The notes beneath the pieces are model-generated. The model had not been told where the DNA came from and searched no databases. It was given only the letters and a program-made list of their open reading frames with translations. A program made the position numbers and the translations under genes. A stretch of DNA of 64,000 nucleotides. It comes from Candidatus Sulfotelmatobacter kueseliae (GTDB lineage Bacteria > Acidobacteriota > Terriglobia > Terriglobales > Acidobacteriaceae). The DNA lies in contig OMOD01000159.1 of NCBI GenBank assembly GCA_900290255.1, positions 1 through 64,000 on the forward strand. The letters run 5' to 3'. This document shows positions 24,801-32,040 of this stretch, one piece after another. Within the stretch, counting starts at the first letter, position 1; each line of letters opens with the position of its first letter.

Positions 24801-24941
24801 TCCACCACGGAGCCACGGAGGCACAGAGAACACCGGGGACCTCGCAAAAACAACCGATGCCGTCGGCGGTTTTCGCAAGCGTTCGCTTTCTCCGTGACGG
24901 AGCTTGCCCTGAGCCTAGTCGAAGGGTGACTCCGTGGTAGG
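24801..24941 (+). repeat. ccacggag-type inverted-repeat element
   Basis: The left end ccaccacggagccacggagg pairs with ttctccgtgacgg and ctccgtggtagg at the right end. A cccttcgac-tag-gctcagggcaag insert (inverted, 24903-24926) is nested near the right arm. It fills the MFS-glycosyltransferase spacer. Confidence 0.65.
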
Positions 24942-24964
24942 GTTTCGTGGGCGCAGGCACCTGA

Positions 24965-26167
24965 ATGACTTTCTTTCACTGGATTGCGGGAACGATTCTG
25001 GCGCTGGCGTGGTTTTCGCGCATTGTGGATGCGGCCCTCGGCATGCCCAGCGTGGCGGACGTTTCGCGTCCGGAGTGGGATCGCAATCCGGTTTCGCGGG
25101 AGGGAAATCCTCGCGTTTCCATCATCGTTCCGGCGCGAAATGAAGAGGACTCCATTGAACCGGCGGTGAACACCCTGCTCACGCTCGAATATGACAATTA
25201 TGAAGTGATTGTGGTCAACGACCGGTCGACCGATCGGACAGGCGAGATTCTGGAGCGGTTAAGTCAAAATCCCCACCCTGTCGCACAAAACGCGACAAGG
25301 GTGGGGCACCCTCCGCTTCGGGTTATTCATCACGCGGAACTCCCTTCGGGCTGGCTGGGAAAAACCCATGCCATGTGGACGGGGGCAAATCAGGCGACCG
25401 GGGAATGGCTGCTTTTCACCGATGCCGACGTTCTGTTCAAGCCCGACTCGCTGCGCCGGGCGCTGGCGTATGCCGAGGCCGTGTCCGCGGATCATTTGGT
25501 GCTGTTCCCCCGGATGATCATGAAGAGGCCGGGCGAGTACATGATGATCGCGTTCTTCCAGACCATGTTTCTGTTCGGCCACCGGCCGTGGAGAGTGGCC
25601 GATCCCAGCACCGACGATCACATGGGCGTGGGCGCGTTCAACCTGGTCCGGCGGAGCGTGTATGAGAAGGTGGGGACGTATGCGGCGCTGCGCATGGAAG
25701 TGCTCGACGACATGAAGCTGGGCAAGGTGGTGAAGAACGCCGGGTTCCGGCAACGCAATGTTTTCGGCGGCGATTTGATTTCGATCCGCTGGGCGCGCGG
25801 GGCCATGGGGGTGGTCAACAATCTGACCAAGAATTTCTTCGCCATCTTGTCGTTTCAGTGGTGGCGCACGCTGATCTCGGCGTTGGGGCTGGCGTTCATA
25901 AATCTAGGGCCGTTTCTTGGCCTCTGCCTGGCGCAGGGATGGGCGCGCCTGCCCTATGCGGTCGCGCTGGGGTCGATGTTCCTGGTTTACGTTGGCATGT
26001 CGTGGTACTCGACCGTGCCGGTGTATTACTTCCTGCTGCATCCGGTGAGCGCAGCGCTGTTTGTCTACATTCTGTTGCGCTCGATGGTGTTGACGCTGTG
26101 GAATGACGGAATTGAATGGCGAGGAACGAAGTATCCGCTGGCGGAACTGCGGAAGGGGATGGTGTGA
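24965..26167 (+). CDS. membrane glycosyltransferase, family 2
   Basis: The protein has 400 residues. An N-terminal helix (about 3-20) is followed by a GT-A domain opening RVSIIVPARNEEDSIEPAVNTLL. The nucleotide-binding Asp is in VVNDRSTDRT, the DxD metal site is LLFTDADVLF, and a late ED-like acidic motif occurs in MEVLDDMKLG. Three or four C-terminal transmembrane helices (about 295-385) follow. The arrangement resembles HpnB/CrtQ-type lipid glycosyltransferases, but the acceptor is unknown. A VSH hairpin (25263-25312) is inserted in frame after ERL, adding about 16 residues in a surface position between two strands of the GT-A fold. Confidence 0.87.
   Translation: MTFFHWIAGTILALAWFSRIVDAALGMPSVADVSRPEWDRNPVSREGNPRVSIIVPARNEEDSIEPAVNTLLTLEYDNYEVIVVNDRSTDRTGEILERLSQNPHPVAQNATRVGHPPLRVIHHAELPSGWLGKTHAMWTGANQATGEWLLFTDADVLFKPDSLRRALAYAEAVSADHLVLFPRMIMKRPGEYMMIAFFQTMFLFGHRPWRVADPSTDDHMGVGAFNLVRRSVYEKVGTYAALRMEVLDDMKLGKVVKNAGFRQRNVFGGDLISIRWARGAMGVVNNLTKNFFAILSFQWWRTLISALGLAFINLGPFLGLCLAQGWARLPYAVALGSMFLVYVGMSWYSTVPVYYFLLHPVSAALFVYILLRSMVLTLWNDGIEWRGTKYPLAELRKGMV
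25263..25312 (+). repeat. VSH copy 12, inside the glycosyltransferase gene
   Basis: Stem TGTCGC / GCGACA with loop acaaaac, frame CCCCACCC ... GGGTGGGGCACC. It is read in frame and encodes SQNPHPVAQNATRVGHPP. Confidence 0.85.
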
Positions 26168-26169
26168 GG

Positions 26170-26679
26170 TTAGTCCGGTGGGTCGTCGCCCTGCACGTCA
26201 TAGGTAGCGGTGGGGTTGGGCGTGGGCTTGGTCTTCGCGGGTTTCTTGCTGGGGCGGAGGCGGCCGGCGCTGTAGTGGCCGCGGTTTTCCACGTCGTAAT
26301 TCTTGGGCAGCGGCGGAATCAGGGCCGCGCCTCCGGTGATCTGGCTGATGCGGTTCAGGATAATTTCTGCGCGGCCGTCGTAGAGTTTGACGGGACCGTG
26401 AATTTCAATGGTGCGGCCTGCCAGGCGGCGCACGTCGCCGACATCTTTCAGATCGTGGGGAAATATGACGACGGTGAAGGGGCAGGCCATCTGATCTTCG
26501 CAGAAGTCGAGGAAGTGAACGCCGGTCGCGCTGACTTTAAGGCGCAGAACTCTGCCGGTCACGCAAGTGGTTTCGCCGACATGGTGGGCGGCCTCGTTGA
26601 TGGGGATGCAATCGGAGGCGGCGGAGAAGCTAGACAAACCACAAACCGCGACAACAAGCAGCAGTCGCCGGGTGATCAT
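26170..26679 (-). CDS. exported OB-fold protein, unknown function
   Basis: The protein has 169 residues with a signal peptide (RRLLLVVAVCGLSSFSAA). A compact domain at about 25-120 has the strand pattern and the GRVLRLKVSATGVHFLDF, AGRTIEIHGPVKLYDGRAEIILN blocks typical of bacterial OB-fold nucleic-acid-binding-like proteins (tRNA-anti or YdeI-like). Cysteines in SDCIPI, TTCVTG, DFCEDQMACPF could form disulfides. The C-terminus is Lys/Pro-rich and disordered. It ends 2 bp from the stop of the convergent glycosyltransferase gene. OB-folds in exported proteins often bind small ligands; no function is claimed. Confidence 0.75.
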   Translation of the reverse strand: MITRRLLLVVAVCGLSSFSAASDCIPINEAAHHVGETTCVTGRVLRLKVSATGVHFLDFCEDQMACPFTVVIFPHDLKDVGDVRRLAGRTIEIHGPVKLYDGRAEIILNRISQITGGAALIPPLPKNYDVENRGHYSAGRLRPSKKPAKTKPTPNPTATYDVQGDDPPD

Positions 26680-26731
26680 CCATCCATTTTACGAACGACG
26701 CAACACGGAGTCAGTGAGCGGGCAAAGAAAT

Positions 26732-26908
26732 CTATGCCCGTAGTTCCAGTATGAAACTCCCAGAGGCGCCCGCCAGGGCCACTTCTACTGCCCTATCTGG
26801 GTGCAGGACGTGGACGCGCTGACCATTTTTGTCCCCGATATTGACCCACTGCTCGGAGCCTAGGGGTCCGCGGGAGCTATCGCCATAAACGGTGGCGGAT
26901 ACGGGCAT
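26732..26908 (-). CDS. possible 58-residue ORF overlapping the next gene
   Basis: A minus-strand frame from ATG at 26908 to a TAG at 26732-26734 reads WVNIGDKNGQRVHVLHP and ends ASGSFILELRA. It has well-balanced, protein-like composition, unlike the other frames of this gap. It overlaps the end of the 26860-27165 gene in another frame. It may be a real small protein, or the frameshifted tail of that upstream gene. I recognise no family. Confidence 0.3.
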   Translation of the reverse strand: MPVSATVYGDSSRGPLGSEQWVNIGDKNGQRVHVLHPDRAVEVALAGASGSFILELRA

Positions 26909-27165
26909 TTGATGACGAAGGGTTGAGTCGTCAGGTTGTACTGCGCTGGCGGCAGATCAACGAACCAGAAGACCGGGAGCGGAGTCACCGTGGTAGGCGA
27001 AGCCGAAAAAGTGCCGGTTGCGACGAGCTGAGTCTGCCCGCCGGTAATAGTTGCATTGATGGTGATGGATTGCAGCCGGCGGCCGTTTCCGCTTCCGCAG
27101 CTCAGGGTGCAGCAGGCCAATGCCAGAACCGGAATCAGGGGAGATGCGAGGCGGGCGATCTTCAT
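26860..27165 (-). CDS. putative lipoprotein with short Ig-like segment
   Basis: The protein is about 101 residues. The N-terminus (KIARLASPLIPVLALACC, then TLSCGSG) is a lipoprotein-type signal with a plausible lipobox cysteine (LACC or LSC). The rest, LQSITINATITGGQTQLVATGTFSASPTTVTPLPVFW, matches the repeated Ig-like, bacterial-Ig-2-style strands common in acidobacterial surface proteins. One such domain would usually be longer, so the protein may be truncated. The ATG at 27165 was chosen over one two codons upstream because a GGAGGTGG lies just before. Confidence 0.6.
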   Translation of the reverse strand: MKIARLASPLIPVLALACCTLSCGSGNGRRLQSITINATITGGQTQLVATGTFSASPTTVTPLPVFWFVDLPPAQYNLTTQPFVIKCPYPPPFMAIAPADP

Positions 27166-27263
27166 AGCCACCTCCTTGGTGTTTTAGAGCCCCTCCGGCA
27201 ACCGAGAAGTTGCCTTCCAGCGACAGTATGACTTCGGCGGAGGCAAGAGCGGCACCGGGAAAG

Positions 27264-27311
27264 GGCAAAGTCCCCACTTCTCGCAAAGAAAGCGAGAAAT
27301 GGGGCGCCCGA
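27264..27311 (+). repeat. VSH copy 13
   Basis: Stem CTTCTCGC / GCGAGAAa with loop aaagaaa. The right frame has decayed to tggggcgcccg. Confidence 0.75.
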
Positions 27312-27327
27312 TGACGTGTCGTCGAAC

Positions 27328-27399
27328 CGTCGAGCTGGGCTCGACCGGACAGCCGGGAGCCTGCCCTGAGCTTGTCGAAGGGGCGGCTGTCCCCACGCG
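27328..27399 (+). repeat. B-type double hairpin copy 4, with nested insert
   Basis: GTCGAGC tggg GCTCGAC, then GGACAGCC and GGCTGTCC separated by gcctgccctgagcttgtcga agg. This is the same insert that interrupts VSH copies 1 and 5, here in inverted orientation. Confidence 0.75.
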
Positions 27400-27405
27400 A
27401 TTCTC

Positions 27406-27750
27406 TTATTTGAACGACTTGACCGCCCCGGCTTCGTCGTCTTTCACGTCAAAGACGGTGTAGAGCTTCGTAATCTGGAGGAGGTCGTTGACCTTCTTGG
27501 TCAGATTCAGCAGTTTCAGCTCGCCGCCCTGATTTTTCGTAGTGGTGAAAGCGCTGACCAGCTCGCCTATGCCGGAGCTGTCAATGTAGTTCACTTCCCC
27601 CAGGTTCAACACGATTTTCTTGTTGCCCTTGGAAAGCAGGTCGCGCACCATATCGCGGAGAATGACGCTGCCTTCGCCGAGCGTGATACGCCCGCTGCAA
27701 TCCACAATCGTGACTCCATCCACCTGCCGACTGCCAACCTTCATGGTCAC
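27406..27750 (-). CDS. STAS-domain anti-sigma factor antagonist
   Basis: The 114-residue single STAS domain has the phosphorylation-site segment [16 protein letters not shown] with the conserved Asp-Ser-Ser (second Ser is the usual kinase target). These proteins bind, and are inactivated by, an anti-sigma kinase. The start overlaps the stop of the upstream kinase gene by four bases (ATGA), so the two are co-translated. No sigma factor is adjacent, so the pair probably acts in trans on a partner-switch regulator elsewhere. Confidence 0.92.
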   Translation of the reverse strand: MTMKVGSRQVDGVTIVDCSGRITLGEGSVILRDMVRDLLSKGNKKIVLNLGEVNYIDSSGIGELVSAFTTTKNQGGELKLLNLTKKVNDLLQITKLYTVFDVKDDEAGAVKSFK

Positions 27751-28199
27751 TGAGAAGCCTCCTTGCCGTCCGCGGTTGGTCCGTGGACGTGCTTGATCAA
27801 TTTAAGTTCGGTGCCCGTCTGGGAGGGGCGAATTTCGACCACATCCATGAACGAGCGCATCAGAAAAATTCCGCGCCCCGAGGTCTTGAGCAGATTCTCC
27901 GGCGCCAGGGGGTTGGGGATTTTGCTCAGGTCCATGCCTTTGCCCTGGTCGCAAATGGTAATGACCAGGTTGCCGCCGGTGTGCTCAAAAGCGAGGATGA
28001 CTTTCTTGTCCGGGGCATAGCCGTTGCCATGCAACACGGCGTTGACCGCACCCTCGCGCACCGCCATGGAAATCTGCATGACCTCGTCCTCGGCAAAGCC
28101 GAGATCGGCAGCAATCCGGGTCGCCTTCTCTTCGGCGCAGTCAATCGTCTCCAATGAGGAGTCGAGGGTGTAGGAAACCCGTTGCTCGGTCATGGCCAT
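27747..28199 (-). CDS. anti-sigma regulatory factor, RsbW-type serine kinase
   Basis: The protein is about 150 residues with a GHKL ATPase fold. The N-box is [13 protein letters not shown], the G1 box [11 protein letters not shown] and the G2 region [14 protein letters not shown], in the usual order. It phosphorylates its STAS antagonist, encoded immediately downstream with a 4-bp overlap. ATG codons at 28199 and 28193 are both possible, and neither has a good Shine-Dalgarno. The longer open frame to 28277 reads through probable promoter sequence. Confidence 0.9.
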   Translation of the reverse strand: MAMTEQRVSYTLDSSLETIDCAEEKATRIAADLGFAEDEVMQISMAVREGAVNAVLHGNGYAPDKKVILAFEHTGGNLVITICDQGKGMDLSKIPNPLAPENLLKTSGRGIFLMRSFMDVVEIRPSQTGTELKLIKHVHGPTADGKEASQ

Positions 28200-28368
28200 G
28201 GATAAATCTATGTCTGAGTATAAGGCTGGAGGGCCAAATCTGCCTCTGGACCGCCCCCCGGCGCTCGCCAGAAGCATTTCCCGGCGAATGCGGTAGTTTG
28301 CCTGTGGGACGGGGTTTTGTCAACGCTGACAGGATAGCCCATCAGTTTAGTGGCTCGGACGGACTGCG

Positions 28369-28419
28369 CCGTCGAGCTTCGCTCGACCGGACAGCCGGGG
28401 GCGGCTGTCCCCACATGGT
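28369..28419 (+). repeat. B-type double hairpin copy 5
   Basis: GTCGAGC ttcg GCTCGAC, then GGACAGCC ggggg GGCTGTCC, ccccacatgg. It lies between divergent genes (the anti-sigma pair and the small membrane protein). Confidence 0.8.
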
Positions 28420-28490
28420 TGTTTCTGCGAACCGAGACATTACCGATGAGGCGATGGCAGGGAGCGGCGTAGGGCTATAATTTCAGCTTC

Positions 28491-28811
28491 GTGAGCCCGC
28501 TTCCCAGGCAAAACCTCAGAACTCGGCTGCGGCGGATCTTCCTGACCGCGATCCTCTCGGTTGTGGGCGCGGCGGCGATCGCCTTCGCTCTGGACTACGC
28601 GGCTTTTCGGGTACGCGCTGCCACCAACCGCAACGCCTTCGGCTCGGTCATGGTGCGGCACTACTACGCGGTGCTGCAGAAAAACGGCAAGACGGTATTC
28701 ATGTTTGATCCGCCACAACCCTGGACTTGCTCTAACTCTTTTTTTCCCCACGCAGGATACTTACCTTGCTGGTATCTGCGGCGGCATCCGGAGCAGAGAA
28801 CCGACATTTGA
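28491..28811 (+). CDS. small single-pass membrane protein, unknown function
   Basis: The protein has 106 residues. The basic N-terminus is followed by a helix (IFLTAILSVVGAAAIAFALDYAAF, about 16-39). A conserved-looking periplasmic part follows: SVMVRHYYAVLQKNGKTVFMFDPPQPWTC and FPHAGYLPCWYL, with two cysteines positioned to pair. I recall no named family. The GTG start at 28491 is inferred from the short basic leader. The following 180 bp hold only repeat fragments (cctgccctgagcgac... and a gggctttagccc palindrome). Confidence 0.6.
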   Translation: MSPLPRQNLRTRLRRIFLTAILSVVGAAAIAFALDYAAFRVRAATNRNAFGSVMVRHYYAVLQKNGKTVFMFDPPQPWTCSNSFFPHAGYLPCWYLRRHPEQRTDI

Positions 28812-28997
28812 GACGGGAACTGCACAACCCGGGAAGGGCACGAGTTTACTTTTTGAGCCTGCCCTGAGCGACCCCGAGGGAAACGAGGGGGAGCCGAAGG
28901 GTGCCGCAAACGGCCCATAAAGACAACGGGCTTTAGCCCCGGAGGGCCGGTGGCATAGAATGCTCATCAGACTTAGCGACTCACTTGGAGAAAATGC

Positions 28998-30428
28998 ATG
29001 CGGATGAGGCTCAGGCACGGTATCTGCGTCTTCTTGCTCATGGTAACGGCTGGGGCATTGGCGGAGAACGGCGCCCCGCCCGCCGGCAGGCTGCAGAAGG
29101 CGTATCGCTTCCAGAAGGGCGGCTGGACGTACGTTCATCTGGAAGGCTCGCCGTCCGACATCGGATTCCAGCACGGGTATCTGTTGGCGCCGGAGATTGC
29201 CGACGCGCTGGATGCGGTCAAACTGGTCGACACGCGCGAAACGAAGCGCGACTGGGAATTTTTCCGCACCACGGCGCGGCAAATGCTCTGGCCTCGCATT
29301 GACGCCGAATACCAGCAGGAGTTACAGGGCATTGCCGATGGCGTGAAGGCGCACGGAGTGGATCTTGATGTGGATGACATCGTGGCGCTCAATGCTATGG
29401 AGGAAGTGGCTGACTATTACGTGCCCTGGTTGAACAAACAACAAAAGTCGGAGAAAAATCCGAAACTGGCCGCGCCCGGCAACTGCAGCGCATTTATCGC
29501 CACGGGCAGTATGACCAAAGACCACCAGATCGTCATCGCCCACAACAACTGGACGAGCTACCTGACGGGCGAGCGCTGGGTGATTATTTTTGACATCCAG
29601 CCACAGGACGGCAACCGCATTCTGATGGACGGCTTCCCCGGCGTCATCACCAGCGACGACGATTTCGGCGTAAACGCAGCCGGCATCATGATCACGGAAA
29701 CGACGATCACGCAGTTCGAAGGATGGGACCCGGAGGGCAAGCCGGAATTCATGCGCTCGCGCAAGGCACTGCAATATGCCGCGAGCATTGACGACTATGT
29801 GCGCATCATCAAGGAAGGCAACAACGGCGGTTATGCCAACGACTGGCTCATTGGCGATCGCAAGACCGGCGAGATCGCATATCTGGAACTGGGGCTGAAG
29901 AACACGCCGCTGTGGCGCACAAAAGATGGATATTTTGTGAGTTCGAATTTTGCCCGCGATCCCAAGCTGATTAAAGAAGAGACTAGCGGATTTGATCCGA
30001 ACGATGCGTCGTCATCGCCGAATGCCCGGCACGCCCGCTGGGAAGAACTGATGAGTCAGGCCAAAGGGAAGATTGATGTGTCGATGGCAGAGCAGTTCTT
30101 GTCGGATCATGTCGATAGTTACGAGAAGAAAGAAGACGCGAATGAGCGCTCGCTGTGCGGGCACGTGGATGCGTCTTCGCGAGGCATAAAGGAATGGGCG
30201 TGGGATGCCTATAACCCCGGCGGCGCAGTGCAGGGAAAAGCCGCCGACAGCGCGATGACGGCCAAGATGAGTTTTGTGGCGCGGGCGGGGCATCCCTGCG
30301 GAGCGGATTTTCTGGCGGCAGACTTTCTGGAGCGCCATCCTGAATATGCCTGGCAGAAACCGCTGCTGCGCGACATGAAGGCGGGTCCGTGGACGGTGTT
30401 TACCGCCGGGGATAAAGAAGAGAAGTAG
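28998..30428 (+). CDS. exported Ntn-hydrolase, peptidase C45 / phospholipase-B-like
   Basis: The protein has 476 residues with a signal peptide (RHGICVFLLMVTAGALA). The predicted nucleophile is the Cys of GNCSAFIATGSMTKD, followed by HNNW. The preceding DDIVALNAMEEVADYY and the EGSPSDIGFQHGYLLAPEI segment match the C45/phospholipase-B superfamily. These enzymes self-cleave before the Cys and then hydrolyse amide or ester bonds. The substrate cannot be assigned. Upstream is a gap of about 180 bp with repeats; downstream a perfect palindrome separates it from a convergent gene. Confidence 0.82.
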   Translation: MRMRLRHGICVFLLMVTAGALAENGAPPAGRLQKAYRFQKGGWTYVHLEGSPSDIGFQHGYLLAPEIADALDAVKLVDTRETKRDWEFFRTTARQMLWPRIDAEYQQELQGIADGVKAHGVDLDVDDIVALNAMEEVADYYVPWLNKQQKSEKNPKLAAPGNCSAFIATGSMTKDHQIVIAHNNWTSYLTGERWVIIFDIQPQDGNRILMDGFPGVITSDDDFGVNAAGIMITETTITQFEGWDPEGKPEFMRSRKALQYAASIDDYVRIIKEGNNGGYANDWLIGDRKTGEIAYLELGLKNTPLWRTKDGYFVSSNFARDPKLIKEETSGFDPNDASSSPNARHARWEELMSQAKGKIDVSMAEQFLSDHVDSYEKKEDANERSLCGHVDASSRGIKEWAWDAYNPGGAVQGKAADSAMTAKMSFVARAGHPCGADFLAADFLERHPEYAWQKPLLRDMKAGPWTVFTAGDKEEK

Positions 30429-30451
30429 TGCTGAAAATTATGGTCCACCGC

Positions 30452-30482
30452 CCCACTCAAGCTAAAAGCGGGCTTGAGTGGG
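30452..30482 (+). terminator. perfect 11-bp palindrome between convergent genes
   Basis: CCCACTCAAGC taaaagcgg GCTTGAGTGGG begins 24 nt after the stop of the C45-type gene and before the stop of the converging gene at 30573. It may act as a bidirectional terminator, but there is no T-tract. Its CCCC/GGG edges resemble a reduced VSH hairpin without the cacccgc tail. Confidence 0.45.
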
Positions 30483-30572
30483 CCAGTCGCGGATTGGGGC
30501 GCTTTTACACTCAGTCCTGGGGCAACTCGGGACCGGATTTTCAGTCTTGAATCCGCTCCTCCCGCGGCAGGT

Positions 30573-31112
30573 CTACTTATGCCCGACAAAGTACGGCGCC
30601 CGGAAGTCTGGCTCGACATCTGGAGGTTTCTGGACCGAAGCTAGGTTTCCGATCTCCAGCAACCAAAAATCTTTTCTTCGCCTAGCCTGCAATGAATATT
30701 CTTTGGCACGACCGTTTTCGACGGTGGCATACCATTCAATTGAATCAAACCCCGTCGTTTTGTCGCAATAGAGACGACCAGCCCATATCTTTGGCGTATC
30801 GAGAACCAAATTCTGGTATGCATTATTATGGCGCCTTTCAGGAATCGCGAATTTCCTGACGTCCGCCCGCGACCACCGTTTTTCTAATAAAGCGGTAACT
30901 TCCTCAGGCGAATTGAAACCTGGTTTCGCATTCGGCGGATATTTGGCAAAAATTGCATGCGGGGGCCAAGTCGGATTGGCGCAATTTATAGGCTGTGATT
31001 GCAGAGCAGGAGACCCTAGTTCCTTCGTCGACTGCTGTGATTGACCCGCTCCGACCATCACTATCGTAGCGATGATCAGTACTAGTGAAGTTTTTTGTGT
31101 CCTAGCGTTCAT
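30573..31112 (-). CDS. exported protein of unknown function
   Basis: The protein has 179 residues with an N-terminal signal (SLVLIIATIVMVGAGQS). A domain with many aromatic and charged residues follows (EEVTALLEKRWSRADVRKFAIPERR, WAGRLYCDKTTGFDSIEWYATVENGRAKEY). Cysteines in INCANPTW and LYCDKTT may pair. The composition is less GC-biased than that of its neighbours. I recognise no family. The ATG at 31112 was chosen because it opens the signal peptide and is preceded by GGGGGAACAGG. Confidence 0.6.
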   Translation of the reverse strand: MNARTQKTSLVLIIATIVMVGAGQSQQSTKELGSPALQSQPINCANPTWPPHAIFAKYPPNAKPGFNSPEEVTALLEKRWSRADVRKFAIPERRHNNAYQNLVLDTPKIWAGRLYCDKTTGFDSIEWYATVENGRAKEYSLQARRRKDFWLLEIGNLASVQKPPDVEPDFRAPYFVGHK

Positions 31113-31411
31113 CCTGTTCCCCCGGCAGAAAATCCTCACCCGCGTGGCTAACTATCTATGCCAACTGCATGGATTAGAGAGCGGCATTTACGCCAGCCGC
31201 GCCGTCCCTCTTCAAACTGACCTATTCGGGAATCTTCGGGATGACCGGGGGCTGGCCCACCTTGCCAGCCTCAATTGTAACGGGGGCTGCCCCACCCCTT
31301 CGACTACGCTCAGGGCAGGCTCTTCGCGGTTTTCGATGGGTGGGCATCGGCATTCCCGTGGAGCACTTATGCGCCTGCGGGAATTTTCGACCTCGGTTCA
31401 CAGGACCCGCC

Positions 31412-31891
31412 TCAGGCGGGCTGCGCCTTCCCTAAGTAGTCTCTGACGACCGCGGCGCAAGCTTCCACAAAGTCTTTTTCGGGCCTGATGAACGTGCCGG
31501 GGAAATAGCTCTCGATATCAAGTTCACCTGCGAGCTTTCCTTTCACCGAAATGGGGACAACAATCTCACTGATCACCATGGACGAGCCGGGAAGATAGCG
31601 CGGATCCTGGTTGACATCATCCACGACCACGGTGTGGCCACCGGTGGCCGCGGCCCCGCAGAGCCCCGTGTCGAGAGGAATGCGCACGTTGGGTGAAAAG
31701 CTGCCGGCATAGGGTCCCACCACGAGAAAGCCCGGGTCGGCCGGATCGACGAGATAAAAACCTACCCAGTTGTAACGGGCCTTGGTTTCATGCAGGCGCT
31801 GGGCGATATGTTTCATGAGGATTTGAGCCGTGGGAGCGCCCGAGGCGAACTTATGAAATTCCTGGAGGAGTTCTTCATGCACCGCGATCAT
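31412..31891 (-). CDS. GAF-domain protein
   Basis: The protein has 159 residues, almost all of them one GAF domain: YNWVGFYLVDPADPGFLVVGPYAGSFSPNVRIPL, then GLCGAAATGGHTVVVDDVNQDPRYL and SEIVVPISVKGKLAGELDIESYF. It is close to the free-methionine-(R)-sulfoxide reductase fold. It keeps only the first of that enzyme's three cysteines (GLCG); the ACD cysteine region reads SSM. It is therefore more likely a ligand sensor than a reductase. It is not in an operon. The glycan island begins 150 bp away. Confidence 0.82.
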   Translation of the reverse strand: MIAVHEELLQEFHKFASGAPTAQILMKHIAQRLHETKARYNWVGFYLVDPADPGFLVVGPYAGSFSPNVRIPLDTGLCGAAATGGHTVVVDDVNQDPRYLPGSSMVISEIVVPISVKGKLAGELDIESYFPGTFIRPEKDFVEACAAVVRDYLGKAQPA

Positions 31892-32040
31892 GTCTTAATC
31901 CCTCGTGCACAGCGTCAGGATACTATGTGACGCTCGACAGTCAACTCCGTCGCTACCAGTGTACGCAGGCATCGCCATTTCAAGAATGACGTTATCGATA
32001 CATGCGGCCATGTCCACTTCCGTTTGAGAAGAAGTGGCGG

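Noticed and set aside
690-27311. VSH hairpins as rho-independent terminators
   Set aside because: No T-tract follows, several lie within coding sequences, and they occur in tandem.
31412-31891. Free methionine-(R)-sulfoxide reductase
   Set aside because: The GAF fold fits, but two of the three catalytic cysteines are missing.
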